Numbered from the stretch's first letter, positions 1 through 9,175 are shown. The stretch: DNA of 64,000 nucleotides from Pseudomonadota bacterium (GCA_016719885.1 JADJYF010000014.1:36001-100000); one strand, 5' to 3'. Translations and numbers: made by a program. Notes: generated by a model not told the origin, from the sequence alone.

Positions 1-1332
1 ACAACACGCGATCGAAGGCCTGGACGAAGGCGGGCGCGGCGGCGAGCCCGGCGGCGAGGCCGCGGCTTTCAAGGAGCTGCAAAAGGCCTATCCAGGCCGA
101 CGCACCGAGCACGATGCCGACCGTGCGCGTGACCATGGTCAGGCTGCCGGCCACGCCGCGCGACGACGGCGGCAAGGCGGCCACCACGAGGTCGCTGTAG
201 GCGACCTGGAACAGGCCGATGCCGATGCCGTGACAGGTCAGGCAGGCGATGATGAAGGGGTAATGGGTGGCGTCCGGCCACAGCGCCATGCCGACCAGGC
301 CGACGATCACGACCAGCGCCGACAGGAACGCCGAGCCGCGCGCGCCGCGTGCACCGACCACGCGCGTCGCCAGGCTCGCGCCCAGCATCGCGCCGATGGC
401 CCACACCGCCAGCAGCACGCCGACCGCGAACGGCCCGCAGCCGGCCACGCGCGTGAGATAGAACGGCACGATCAGGGGCACGGTGAAACTCGCGAACTGC
501 ATCACCACGCTGCTCAGGTTGGCGGCGATGAAATTGCCGTCACGCACCACCGCGTGGGGCAGGAACGGCGTGTCGCTGGCACGCTGACGGCGCACGAACA
601 GGCTCATCGCGATCACACCCGCGAGCGCCACCGGCGCGGCGCGCCAGATGGCGCTGTCGGGCTTCAGCAGTGCCGGCAGCAACAGGAACATCGCCACGCC
701 AGTCGACAACAGCACCGAGCCGGCGAGGTCGTAGCGCTCGCGCGCGGCACGCGGAATGCGCCCGACGGTCGGCCCCAGCAGTGGCAACAGCGCCAGCGCC
801 AGCAACACGATCGGCACGCGAAACCAGTACACGCCCGGCCAGCCCAGCCACGCCATGCTCGCGCCGCCGAGCAATGGCGCCACCACCGCCGCCAGCGACG
901 CGATGCTCGCGTAGCCCGACAGCGCGCGCGTGCGCATGCGCTCATCGAACAGCGCAATCGCGAGCGCCGGGCCGCAGGACAAGGTCAGCGCCACCGCCAC
1001 GCCCTGCAGGGCGCGCGTCGCCAGCAGCCACGCGTAGCTCGGCGCCAGCGCGCAGCACACGTAGGCCGCGAGGCTCAGGATCAAGCCGAGTCGGAACACG
1101 CGCAGATGACCGATGCGATCGCCCAGCGCGCCGAAGGCCAGCATGAGACTGCCGTAACTGACGACATACCACACCGCCACCCAGCGGATGTCGCTGGTCG
1201 CGAGCGCGAAGGCCTGGGTGATGGCGGGAAACGCGACCGTCACCGCGAAATCGAGCGGGCCGATGGCGGCGCCGAGACCGACGATGGCAAGGCCGACGGC
1301 GGGCGAGCGCGACGTGTCGGGCACAGTCATGC
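1..1332 (-). CDS. MFS drug/metabolite exporter (partial, C-terminus off the window)
   Basis: The reading frame stays open from an ATG at 1332 to base 1, giving 444 residues and no stop, so the C-terminus lies outside the window. The protein is almost entirely hydrophobic helices. The first helix (AVGLAIVGLGAAIGPLDFAV) and the loop after helix 2 (GALGDRIGHLRVFRLGL) match the major facilitator signature GxLaDrxGrkr. Overall layout is like the EmrB/QacA (DHA2) branch, which exports drugs or metabolites by proton antiport in the inner membrane; that assignment is by general resemblance. Several long frames on the opposite strand are shadows caused by high G+C. The gene reads in the same direction as nothing upstream within 230 bp, so it probably has its own promoter in 1333-1565. 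Confidence 0.8.
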
Positions 1333-1565
1333 GCGCACGACCGCGCGAGACCGCGTATCGAGCGGAACAATACTCAAGCAAACACCATCGTCTGTGGAAG
1401 CGCGCACCGCGCCATTATCCTACGGAACAGGCGTGGCGCAGGAGATGCAGTCCCCAGTCAGCGATATTGCTCCTGCCCGGTACCGCGCGTTGTCGGGATC
1501 CCCATGCCATGACCAACAGCGGCGCGGCATTAGCCGGTGTGCGGCGCCCGCAGCGGCGCTGCGAC

Positions 1566-2783
1566 TCAGAGATTCTTCTTGACCAGCGTGCCGGCGGCCA
1601 CCAGCGCCGCCACCTCGTCGGCGCTGCGGCCCAGCAGTTCGGTCAACACCGTCTCGTTGTGCTCACCGAGCGTCGGTGCCGGCGCCGGCGACGCGGCTTC
1701 GCGCCCGACGAACTTGATGGGATTGCCCGGCATCGCGAATTCGCCGGCCAGCGGGTCATGGATGGTGCGCACCGTGCCGCGTGCCTTGAAGTGCGGATGC
1801 TCCAAGGTTTCGCCGACCTCCAGCACCGGCGCGACCGGCACGCCGTGGGCTTCGAGATGGGCGATGGCGGCGTCGCGGCTGGCAAAGCCGGCCAGCCAGG
1901 TCTCGATGAGTTCAATGACTTCGCCGCGTATGGCCACGCGCTTCAGATCCGTGTTCCAGCGTTCGTCGTTGGCGAGATCCTCGCGGCCCATCGCCGCGCA
2001 CATATCCTTCCAGTGATGGGCGAAGCCCATGATGATCATGTAGCCATCGGGCGCCTTGAAGGCGCCGCCGGGACACACGTAGCCGAGATGGCTGCCGCTG
2101 CGCCGGGGATTCAGGGCGCCGGCGCTGCCACTGTATTGATGCACGTTGATCTCGTGAAAGTTGTAGTACACATCGAGCAGACCGATATCGATGTGCTGCC
2201 CCACGCCCTGGCGATCGCGATGGTAGACCGCCGCCAGGATGGCGAAGGCCGCGTGCACGCCGGTGCTGACATCGCCGGCCGCGATGCACGGAATGGACGG
2301 CGCGCCGTTGGGGTCGCCGATCATGGCGGTGACGCCCGCATAGCCCTGGGCGATGGTGTCGTAACCGGGCTTGGCGGCCAGCGGTCCGGTCTGACCCATG
2401 GCCGAAATCGAACACAGGATGATGTCTTGCTTCAAGGTCTTGAGCGTTTCGTAACCGAGCCCCATGGCGTCCAAGGTGCCTGGTTTGAAATTTTCGACCA
2501 CGATGTCGCTGACCGCCACCAGGTCCTTGATCAGTTGCAGCGCGCGCGGGTCGCGCAGGTCCAGGCACACGCTCTTCTTGCCGAGATTCTGCTGGATGAA
2601 ATACAGGCTGCGCTCACCGCGCAGCTTGGAAAACTGGCGCACCATGTCGCCACTTGGCGCCGACTCGATCTTGATGACCTCGGCGCCGAACTCGGCGAAC
2701 AGGCGCGTGCACAAGGGCCCGGCCAGCACCCGCGACAAGTCGAGAATGCGCAGGCCGGCCAGGAGATTCTGATTGTCACTCAT
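1566..2783 (-). CDS. Family III CoA-transferase (CaiB/BaiF type)
   Basis: A 405-residue protein, normal length for family III CoA-transferases, which move CoA between carboxylic acids through an aspartyl-CoA intermediate in the cytoplasm. The N-terminus has the family pattern (LRILDLSRVLAGPLCTRLFAEFGAEVIKIE), followed by NLGKKSVCLDLRDPRA and VVENFKPGTLDAMGLGYETL. The probable catalytic aspartate is D171 in AAGDVSTGVHAAF. The start ATG at 2783 is the first in frame. Its substrate cannot be read from sequence; the neighbouring luciferase-like enzyme, P450 and ring-cleavage genes suggest activation of a catabolic acid. A repeat element begins about 16 bp upstream of the start codon. Confidence 0.9.
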   Translation of the reverse strand: MSDNQNLLAGLRILDLSRVLAGPLCTRLFAEFGAEVIKIESAPSGDMVRQFSKLRGERSLYFIQQNLGKKSVCLDLRDPRALQLIKDLVAVSDIVVENFKPGTLDAMGLGYETLKTLKQDIILCSISAMGQTGPLAAKPGYDTIAQGYAGVTAMIGDPNGAPSIPCIAAGDVSTGVHAAFAILAAVYHRDRQGVGQHIDIGLLDVYYNFHEINVHQYSGSAGALNPRRSGSHLGYVCPGGAFKAPDGYMIIMGFAHHWKDMCAAMGREDLANDERWNTDLKRVAIRGEVIELIETWLAGFASRDAAIAHLEAHGVPVAPVLEVGETLEHPHFKARGTVRTIHDPLAGEFAMPGNPIKFVGREAASPAPAPTLGEHNETVLTELLGRSADEVAALVAAGTLVKKNL

Positions 2784-2798
2784 GGATGGACGTATCCT

Positions 2799-2910
2799 GT
2801 GGGTGCGAATTCATTCGCACGTTGATGATTGGTTTGAATGTCAGACTGAAGTCCGACCCACAACATCGAGAGCATTCTTCCCGTGGGTCAGACTTCAGTC
2901 TGACATTCGA
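2799..2910. repeat. REP-like palindrome cluster, copy 1
   Basis: Contains GTGCGAATTCATTCGCAC (2803-2820; arms GTGCGAAT/ATTCGCAC), GTCAGACTGAAGTCCGAC (2840-2857) and its inverted partner GTCAGACTTCAGTCTGAC (2887-2904). The two inner palindromes face each other across about 29 bp with GTGGGT/ACCCAC flanks. The same modules recur elsewhere in the window. Here the stop codon of the next gene lies within the right-hand palindrome. Confidence 0.85.
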
Positions 2911-3911
2911 GAACGCAGGCGCGCCCGCACCTGTGGCACAACCTCGCCTATCAGGCGTTCGAGGCTGCGATTCATCGCGTCCGGGTGCAAACCGGGCGGC
3001 GCGCCCCAGGTCACGAGATCGGTGATGCCGTATTCGCGAATGAAGGCCACCAGCTCGTCGACGCAGGTCTCCACCGAGCCGACTATCCAGCTCTGCGGAA
3101 TGCGCTCATGGGTGCCGAAACCTTCACCGCTTTCATCGAAGAAGCGCTGGTAGAGCTGCATGCGATAGCGTTCGGACTGGCGTACCAACGGCCAGTCGCG
3201 CTCGACGTCGTCGGTGACGAGCACGCTGCGGATGATGCCGACGCGCTTTGCGCTTGCATCGCGCCCGTCGGCTTGCAGGACCTCGCGCCATACGTCCAGC
3301 GTGGCGGTCCGGTCGCCCTGCGGCAACAGGTGACAGCCGAAGCGCGCCGCGCGCTCGGCGCCGGCGCGCGACATCGCCGCCACCCACAGCGGCGGGCCGC
3401 CGGCCTGCACGTAGCCAGGCGTGATGAGGACATCGTTGAACTCGTAGCGCTTGCCCTTGAAGCTGAAGCGCTCGCCGCTGAAACAGCGGCGCAGCACTTC
3501 CAGGCCCTCGTCGGTGCGCGACACGCGCTCGGCGACGCGCATGCCGAAGCCGCGAAACTCGTGCGGCGCATAGCCGAGCCCCACGCCCACCTCGACGCGG
3601 CCGTTGGAGAGGTTGTCGAGCACCGCGAGATCCTCGGCCAGGCGCACCGGGTTGTTGAACGGCAGCAGGCACACGTCGCAGGAAAAACGCACGCGCCGCG
3701 TGCGCGCGGCGGCGGCGGCCGCCACCGGGATCCAGCTCGGCAGGTAGCCGTCCTCGACGAAGTGATGCTCGGTGAACCACACGAGATCGAAGCCGGCTTG
3801 GTCGGCCCATGCGATCTGGTCCAGCACTTCGGCGTAGAGCCTTGGCATGGCGATGCCGGAATCCGGCGGATTGCGAAAGTCGTAGCACACACCGACGCGC
3901 AGTTCAGGCAT
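2895..3911 (-). CDS. LLM-class flavin/F420-dependent oxidoreductase
   Basis: A 338-residue TIM-barrel protein of the bacterial luciferase-like monooxygenase family. Typical segments are MPELRVGVCYDFRNPP at the N-terminus, DLVWFTEHHF around residues 42-51, then NGRVEVGVGLGYAPHEFRGFG and the LITPGYVQAGGPPLWVAAMS block. Such enzymes use reduced FMN or F420 to oxidise or reduce ketones, alkanes or CoA esters; the cofactor cannot be decided here. The start at 3911 has AGGGAGA eight bases upstream. The last codons, Met-Ser-Asp-stop, are the sequence of a repeat palindrome (ATGTCAGACTGA), so the repeat has supplied the end of the gene. It lies 173 bp from the divergently transcribed P450 gene. Confidence 0.9.
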   Translation of the reverse strand: MPELRVGVCYDFRNPPDSGIAMPRLYAEVLDQIAWADQAGFDLVWFTEHHFVEDGYLPSWIPVAAAAAARTRRVRFSCDVCLLPFNNPVRLAEDLAVLDNLSNGRVEVGVGLGYAPHEFRGFGMRVAERVSRTDEGLEVLRRCFSGERFSFKGKRYEFNDVLITPGYVQAGGPPLWVAAMSRAGAERAARFGCHLLPQGDRTATLDVWREVLQADGRDASAKRVGIIRSVLVTDDVERDWPLVRQSERYRMQLYQRFFDESGEGFGTHERIPQSWIVGSVETCVDELVAFIREYGITDLVTWGAPPGLHPDAMNRSLERLIGEVVPQVRARLRSRMSD

Positions 3912-4084
3912 AGCGGCTTCTCCCTTGATGACGCTAATGTAAGCGCAAGCGTGTGCGTCGAGCAGTTCCTTGATCCGGTGGCTGGGGCGCCGCGGGCGTA
4001 CTTGCCGCCCTCGATCGCAAGCTCCCCTCGACCTTGCCGGCGTTCCCCCGCAAAGTATGCGCAGCCACGATGCAGGAGCCCAGC

Positions 4085-5362
4085 GTGAACATCATCCCCA
4101 CCGAACTCATCGCGCCCTTGTTCAACCCCGCCACGTTTGCCGTGCGCGGCCAGGTCGATGACCTCCTGACGGCGGTACGGCGCGAGTATCCGCTGGCGCG
4201 CGCCGAGGTGCCGGGCTACGACCCGCACTGGATCGTGAGCCGTCATGCCGACATCCAGGAAGTCTCGCGCCAGAACGATCTTTTCCATAACGCCGATCGC
4301 TCGGCCACCGTGATCCCGCAGATGGGCGAGGCGCTGGTGCGCGAATTCACCGGCGGCGACTACAACCTGTTCCGCTCGCTGGTGCAGCTCGATGGCGAAG
4401 ATCACAAGCAGCACCGTCGCGTGTTGTTCCAGGCGCTGGGCTCGCAGAGCGTGGCGCGCCTGGCCGACAGCGTGCGCGCCACCGCGGTCAATCAACTCGA
4501 AACCCTGCGCGAAACCGCGGGTGAACTCGACTGGGCCAAGGCCATTGCCGCGCCCTACCCGCTGCGCGTGGTGCTGGACGTGATCGGCGTGCCGCGCGCC
4601 GACCACGCACGCATGCTGGAACTCACCCAATGGCTGTTCAGCTGGGCCGATCCGGACCTGTGCCGGCCCGGCACCGATCCCTCGCACCCGGAACAGCAGC
4701 CGCGCACCTGGAAGATAGTGTTCGATGAATTCGACGAGTATTTCTCGGCGCTGATGGCGGAACGTCGCCGCGAGCCGCGCGACGACCTGGCGACGCTGCT
4801 GGCCCATGCCGAAGTGGACGGCGCGCCGATGGAGCACAGCCGCGCGATCTCCTATTTCGCGATACTCGCGACCGCCGGCCACGACTCCACCGCCCACACC
4901 ACCGCCACCGCGATGTGGACGCTGGCCGAACAGCCGGCCCTGCTCGCCCAGCTCAAGGCCGAGCCGGGCTTGATCCCGAAATTCGTCGAGGAAGCGATAC
5001 GCTGGACCACGCCGGTCAAGCATTTCGTGCGGCATGCGACCGCCGACTGCACGCTCGCCGGCGAAAAGATCGCGAAGGGCGAGCGCCTCTACCTGTCCTA
5101 CCCTTCGGGCAACCGCGACGAAGCGGAATTCGAGCAGCCCTTCAGCTTCCGCCTCGACCGTCAGCGCAACCGCCATGTCGGCTTCGGCTACGGCGGCCAC
5201 GTGTGCCTCGGCCAGCATCTCGCGCGGCTCGAGATGTGCACGCTGTGGGAGACGCTGCTGCCGGCCCTGCGCTCGGTGGAAATGAGCGGGCCGGGGCAGT
5301 TGATTGCGTCGGAATTCGTATCGGGACCGAAGTCCGTGCCGATCCGTTATCGCCTGGCCTGA
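4085..5362 (+). CDS. Cytochrome P450
   Basis: A soluble bacterial P450 of about 425 residues. The I-helix oxygen-activation motif is AGHDSTAHT, the K-helix ExxR is EEAIRW, and the haem-binding loop is FGYGGHVCLGQHLARLEM with the axial cysteine. These enzymes hydroxylate hydrophobic substrates with electrons from a ferredoxin system, none of which is encoded nearby. I prefer the GTG at 4085 because AGGAG lies six bases upstream; ATG codons at 4070 and 4034 are in the same frame but lack a comparable site. The 3' end overlaps the convergent TetR gene by 16 bp. The proximity to steroid-type ring-cleavage genes makes a sterol or terpenoid side-chain role plausible but unproven. Confidence 0.93.
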   Translation: MNIIPTELIAPLFNPATFAVRGQVDDLLTAVRREYPLARAEVPGYDPHWIVSRHADIQEVSRQNDLFHNADRSATVIPQMGEALVREFTGGDYNLFRSLVQLDGEDHKQHRRVLFQALGSQSVARLADSVRATAVNQLETLRETAGELDWAKAIAAPYPLRVVLDVIGVPRADHARMLELTQWLFSWADPDLCRPGTDPSHPEQQPRTWKIVFDEFDEYFSALMAERRREPRDDLATLLAHAEVDGAPMEHSRAISYFAILATAGHDSTAHTTATAMWTLAEQPALLAQLKAEPGLIPKFVEEAIRWTTPVKHFVRHATADCTLAGEKIAKGERLYLSYPSGNRDEAEFEQPFSFRLDRQRNRHVGFGYGGHVCLGQHLARLEMCTLWETLLPALRSVEMSGPGQLIASEFVSGPKSVPIRYRLA

Positions 5363-6045
5363 CCGGACACCGATCTCGCGCGAGCCACGGGCGTGGACTT
5401 CGTGGCGCTGGTCGCGCCGAGCAGCGCGATGGCGTCGGCGAGTTGTTGAAAGAGCACGTCGAACGAAGTCTCGGGGTCCGCCTCGCGCGCCAGCACCGCG
5501 CCATCGACGAGGGCGAGCGCGAAGCTGGCCCACTGCTCGGAAGCACGCCGGGCCTCGGCCGGTGTCATGGCCTCGCCCTCGGTCAGGAACGCCATTTCAA
5601 TCTGACGACGCACGCTCTCACGGCCGAGCGCGCGCACGCGCTGCACCACCGCGTGACTCTCGCTGTCCCTTTCGGTCACCACCAGCGTGATGAGAATGCG
5701 CAGGAATTCGCGGTGCAGGGCGACCGTCTCGCCGGTGCGCGCCAACACCCAGCGCAGGCGAGCCTGTGTCGAGCGGTGCCGCGGCGCCTTGGCCAGCACG
5801 TCCTCGTGATGGTCGAAAAAGCGTTGCGCGCCGCGCTCCATGAGCGCCGCCAGCAGCCCGGCCTTGGAGCCGAAATGCCAGTAGATGGAGCTGACATTGA
5901 GACCGGTGGCCTGGCTCAAGGCCGCGATGCTGGTGCCTTCGTAGCCCTGGCTCGACATGATCTGACCGGCGACGTCGAGGATGTCGTCGCGTGAACTCCT
6001 GCCGCGTGCGGTGCGCCAGCTTACCTTGCGTTTATTGTCCGACAT
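5347..6045 (-). CDS. TetR-family transcriptional regulator
   Basis: A 232-residue regulator with an N-terminal TetR DNA-binding domain: RDDILDVAGQIMSSQGYEGTSIAALSQATGLNVSSIYWHFGSKAGLLAAL, where the helix-turn-helix spans roughly residues 42-63. The C-terminal ligand domain is not recognisable by eye. It is divergent from the extradiol dioxygenase gene, and an 18-bp near-palindrome (6136-6153) lies between them, so the simplest model is repression of the dioxygenase/hydrolase/monooxygenase operon and of itself, relieved by a pathway intermediate. Its 3' end overlaps the end of the P450 gene by 16 bp. Confidence 0.92.
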   Translation of the reverse strand: MSDNKRKVSWRTARGRSSRDDILDVAGQIMSSQGYEGTSIAALSQATGLNVSSIYWHFGSKAGLLAALMERGAQRFFDHHEDVLAKAPRHRSTQARLRWVLARTGETVALHREFLRILITLVVTERDSESHAVVQRVRALGRESVRRQIEMAFLTEGEAMTPAEARRASEQWASFALALVDGAVLAREADPETSFDVLFQQLADAIALLGATSATKSTPVARARSVSGQARR

Positions 6046-6093
6046 GGCCGCGAGTCTACGGTCGGCGCGGGTGCCGTCAAGCGCTCGCGGTGG

Positions 6094-6124
6094 TTGACAG
6101 GCGGGCCGGGACTGTCGCTATCAT
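6094..6124 (+). promoter_or_regulatory. Candidate sigma-70 promoter for the meta-cleavage operon
   Basis: TTGACA (6094-6099) matches the -35 consensus and TATCAT (6119-6124) resembles a -10 box, but the 19-base spacing is longer than the usual 16-18, so this is tentative. It would drive the genes starting at 6222, and the palindromic operator candidate lies just downstream of it. Confidence 0.4.
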
Positions 6125-6135
6125 GCGCCCAGATT

Positions 6136-6153
6136 CTGAAACGATCGCTTCAG
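6136..6153. promoter_or_regulatory. Palindromic operator candidate for the TetR regulator
   Basis: CTGAAACGATCGCTTCAG is an 18-bp inverted repeat with a single mismatched pair (arms CTGAAACGA and TCGCTTCAG). It sits between the divergent TetR and extradiol dioxygenase genes, just downstream of the candidate promoter, where a bound repressor would block initiation. I did not notice a second copy in the window. Confidence 0.55.
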
Positions 6154-6221
6154 TATTGGGCTGCGCCGCGGGCCAGCCCGGAAGCCGGCCGTCACCACGA
6201 TCAACCCAGGGGAGCCCAGCC

Positions 6222-7106
6222 ATGCACAGCGTCAAGGAACTCGGATACATCGTGATCGAAGCATCGAATCTCGATGCCTGGCGGACTTTCGCCGTCGACG
6301 CGCTGGGCCTCATGCCCGGCGAACACAGCGCCGAGTGCCTGGGCCTGCGCCTCGACGAACGCGCGCACCGCATGATCATCGAAGCCGGCCCGGCCGACGA
6401 CATGGCCGCCATCGGCTATGACTGCCGTGACGACGCGACGCTCGCCGCCATCGCCGCGCAGCTCGGCGCCCAGGGCCACGCGGTCGCCGACGGCGGCGAC
6501 GAGCTCGCGCGCCGGCGCAAGGTGCGGCGCGTGCTGGTGAGCCACGATCCGGACGGCAACCGCGTGGAGCTCTACGTCGATCTCGCCATGGCGGCGACGC
6601 CGTTCCAGTCGGCCTCGATCCCGGCCGGCTTCGTCACCGGCGCCGGCGGCGCGGGCCACGCCTTCCTGCCGACCGGCGCACGGCAACCCATGCTCGACTA
6701 CTACGCATTGCTCGGCTTTCGCCTGTCGGATTACATCCAGCAGGAGATCGCGCCCGGCATGGTGGTCGACGCGGCGTTCACGCACTGCAATCCGCGCCAT
6801 CACACGCTGGCGTTCGCCGCCCTGCCGTCGCCGAAGAAGATGCATCACTTCATGATCGAAGCGCGCGATCGCGTCGATGTCGGTCGCGCCTACGATCGCG
6901 TGCAGAACGCCAAGGTGCCGCTGGCCTTGAGCATAGGCATGCATCCGAACGATCTCATGTTCTCGTTCTATGTCACGACGCCCTCGGGCTTCGCCATCGA
7001 ACTCGGAGCCGACGGCCGACTGATACTCGACGACGACAGCTGGCAGGTCGTGACCTATGACTGCCTGAGCACCTGGGGCCATCGTCCGGTGGCGCCGGCG
7101 GCCTGA
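6222..7106 (+). CDS. Type I extradiol ring-cleavage dioxygenase (BphC/HsaC-like)
   Basis: A 294-residue two-domain vicinal-oxygen-chelate protein, the usual length of 2,3-dihydroxybiphenyl or 3,4-DHSA dioxygenases, which open catechols next to the hydroxyls using Fe(II). The iron ligands of the family are visible at matching positions: H146 in GAGGAGHAFLP, H209 in KKMHHFMIEA and E260 in GFAIELG. The acid-base residues H194 (CNPRHHTLAF) and Y250 are also present. The start ATG at 6222 follows AGGGGAG by seven bases; the longer upstream frame is not supported. It is the first gene of an operon with the C-C hydrolase and the flavin monooxygenase. A steroid-type substrate is inferred from this gene set; a biphenyl-type substrate is the alternative. 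Confidence 0.9.
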   Translation: MHSVKELGYIVIEASNLDAWRTFAVDALGLMPGEHSAECLGLRLDERAHRMIIEAGPADDMAAIGYDCRDDATLAAIAAQLGAQGHAVADGGDELARRRKVRRVLVSHDPDGNRVELYVDLAMAATPFQSASIPAGFVTGAGGAGHAFLPTGARQPMLDYYALLGFRLSDYIQQEIAPGMVVDAAFTHCNPRHHTLAFAALPSPKKMHHFMIEARDRVDVGRAYDRVQNAKVPLALSIGMHPNDLMFSFYVTTPSGFAIELGADGRLILDDDSWQVVTYDCLSTWGHRPVAPAA

Positions 7107-7152
7107 ACGGCGCGCCCCACCACCCACCATCGACATTCAAGGAACACCAGGC

Positions 7153-7995
7153 ATGAGCATCACGCGCGAAAACACCAGCCGCACCGTCAAGACCGCCGAC
7201 TGGAACATCCACTACCACGAAGCCGGCAGCGGCCACCCGATCATCTTCCTGCACGGCTCCGGCCCGGGCGCCACCGGCTGGAGCAATTTCTCCAACAACA
7301 TCCCGGGTCTCTCCCAGCGCTTCCGCGTGCTGGCGGTGGACATGCCGGGCTGGGGCGCATCCGATCCCTGCCCGGTCGAGCGCATGAACCATGTCGACGC
7401 CACCGTGCAGTTCATGGACAAACTCGGCATCGACAAGGCCGCGGTGGTCGGCAACTCCATGGGCGGCGTCAACGCGCTGCGTCTCGCGGTGACCCATCCG
7501 GATCGTGTCTCGCACCTCATCACCATGGGTGCGCCGGCCAATCGCAGCCCCAAGCTGTTCGGCGCCGGTGACGGCCCGACCGAGGGCTTGAAGATGCTGA
7601 TCGAGGCCTACCGCACGCCGACCGCCGAGGCCATGCGTCGCCTCGTGGAGATCATGTGTTTCGACAAGCGCTTCGCCAACGAAGACCTGTGCCGCGCGCG
7701 TTCGGAAGCGGCCAGCGCCCAGCCCGAACACCTGAAGAATTTCCTGGCCGGCCTGCCCAAGGGCTCGCCGGTGCCGCAGATGGCAACGCTGGAACAAATG
7801 ATGGGCATCACCTGCCCGACCATGCTCATCCATGGCCGCGACGATCGCGTGGTGCATTACGAGCATTCGCTGCACCTGGTCGCGCACATCCCGAATTCGC
7901 GCCTGGTGCTGATCAATCGCTGCGGGCACTGGGCGATGATCGAGCACGCCGAGGAATTCAATCGCCTGGTCAGCGACTTCGTCGCCAACAACTGA
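7153..7995 (+). CDS. Meta-cleavage product hydrolase (BphD/HsaD-like)
   Basis: A 280-residue alpha/beta hydrolase that would split the C-C bond of the ring-opened product made by the preceding dioxygenase. The oxyanion region is LHGSGPGATGWSNF (residues 33-46), the nucleophile elbow GNSMGG places the serine at 102, and the acid and base are probably D230 (HGRDDRV) and H259 (CGHWAMIEHAEEF). The GSGPGA motif is typical of MCP hydrolases rather than general esterases. The ATG at 7153 has AAGGA upstream. It is 46 bp from the dioxygenase and 10 bp from the next gene. Confidence 0.9.
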   Translation: MSITRENTSRTVKTADWNIHYHEAGSGHPIIFLHGSGPGATGWSNFSNNIPGLSQRFRVLAVDMPGWGASDPCPVERMNHVDATVQFMDKLGIDKAAVVGNSMGGVNALRLAVTHPDRVSHLITMGAPANRSPKLFGAGDGPTEGLKMLIEAYRTPTAEAMRRLVEIMCFDKRFANEDLCRARSEAASAQPEHLKNFLAGLPKGSPVPQMATLEQMMGITCPTMLIHGRDDRVVHYEHSLHLVAHIPNSRLVLINRCGHWAMIEHAEEFNRLVSDFVANN

Positions 7996-8005
7996 GCGCA
8001 CCACC

Positions 8006-9175
8006 ATGCACGACGCAGTCAAGCGCATTCATGATTCGGCCGAAGTGCTGCGCGGCGAGCACCGCGCCTGCGACCAGGCCGGCAAACTCACCGAGCGTAC
8101 CGTCGAGGTGCTGAAGCAGTCGCAGGGCATGAAGCTGCTGCAGGCGCGCAGCCACGGCGGGCTCGAGGCCGACATCCGCGATTTCTACGCGTGGGTGCGC
8201 GCGGTGGCGCGCTACAACCCCTCGGCCGGCTGGGTGGCGGGCGTGGTCGGCGTGCATCCGTGGGAGCTGGCGCTGTGCGACGCCAAACTGCAGGATGAGA
8301 TCTACGGCCGCGATGCCGGCACCTGGGTCGCTTCGCCCTACGCGCCTTTCGGCCGCGCGCGGCGCGTCGAGGGCGGCTTCGTCCTCAACGGCGAATGGCC
8401 CTACTCCACCGGCACCGATCACTGCACGTGGATCGTGTTGGGCGGCATGGTGATGGACGCCGACGGCAACGTGCCGATGCCGCCCGACGTGCGGCACTTC
8501 TTCCTGCCGCGCGGCGACTACCAAATCATCGAAGACAGCTGGCAGGTGATGGGCCTGATCGGCACTGGCAGCAAGAACGTGCGGGTGGTCGACGCCTTCG
8601 TGCCGGACCATCGCATCGTCGGCCACGTGGCCCTGAGCGAAGGCCAGTACAACGAGCGCCGCGGCGACACGCCGCTCTACCACCTGCCTTTCGGTTGCGT
8701 GTTCTCGGCGGCGATCTCGTCGGCGACCTTCGGCATCGCGCAGGGCACCCTCGACGTCTACCGCGAGCAGCTCCAGAGCCGCGTGTCGGTGTCGGGCGTG
8801 GTTGGCAAGAGCGATCCCTTCCAGCAGCAAGCGCTCGCCGAAGCGGAGGCGGATCTCGCGGCCGGCATCTCGCATGTCGATGCGATGTCGCTCGAGCTGC
8901 TGGCGCGCATAGGGCGCGGCGAGCCCATGAGCGCGGAGCTGCGTCTCGACTTCCGCCGCAACCAGGTGCGCGCCGTGCAGCGCGTGCTGGGCGCGGTGGA
9001 TAGACTGCTGGCCCGTGCCGGTTCACCCTCGGTGTGGACCACGCGACCGCTGGAACATTACTGGCGCGACCTGCGTACCGCCGGCACCCATATCTGCAAT
9101 GTCACCGACTCCATCTACCCGGCCTGGGCCGCGCAGGCGCTGGCCACCGGCGCGATGGTGAACGCGTTTTATTGA
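8006..9175 (+). CDS. Flavin-dependent monooxygenase oxygenase subunit (HsaA-like, acyl-CoA dehydrogenase fold)
   Basis: A 389-residue protein of the acyl-CoA-dehydrogenase fold in the group that includes HsaA and related two-component phenol hydroxylases: FVLNGEWPYSTGTDHCTWIVLG, QVMGLIGTGSKNVRVVDAFVPDH and NPSAGWVAGVVGVHPWELA. It lacks the catalytic glutamate context of true dehydrogenases. In cholesterol degradation HsaA ortho-hydroxylates the phenolic seco-steroid before HsaC cleaves the catechol, and here the three corresponding genes are consecutive. The flavin reductase partner (HsaB) is not in the window, nor are the downstream hydratase, aldolase and dehydrogenase. A repeat element follows the stop. 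Confidence 0.82.
   Translation: MHDAVKRIHDSAEVLRGEHRACDQAGKLTERTVEVLKQSQGMKLLQARSHGGLEADIRDFYAWVRAVARYNPSAGWVAGVVGVHPWELALCDAKLQDEIYGRDAGTWVASPYAPFGRARRVEGGFVLNGEWPYSTGTDHCTWIVLGGMVMDADGNVPMPPDVRHFFLPRGDYQIIEDSWQVMGLIGTGSKNVRVVDAFVPDHRIVGHVALSEGQYNERRGDTPLYHLPFGCVFSAAISSATFGIAQGTLDVYREQLQSRVSVSGVVGKSDPFQQQALAEAEADLAAGISHVDAMSLELLARIGRGEPMSAELRLDFRRNQVRAVQRVLGAVDRLLARAGSPSVWTTRPLEHYWRDLRTAGTHICNVTDSIYPAWAAQALATGAMVNAFY

Noticed and set aside
230..1582. 450-codon plus-strand frame opposite the MFS exporter
   Set aside because: His/Arg/Gln-rich nonsense typical of the antisense of high-G+C genes; the minus strand encodes a coherent membrane transporter.
2799..2910. CRISPR array or phage attachment site
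   Set aside because: Palindromes are nested and of two types, without regular spacers, and recur singly between genes across the window; REP-like elements fit better.
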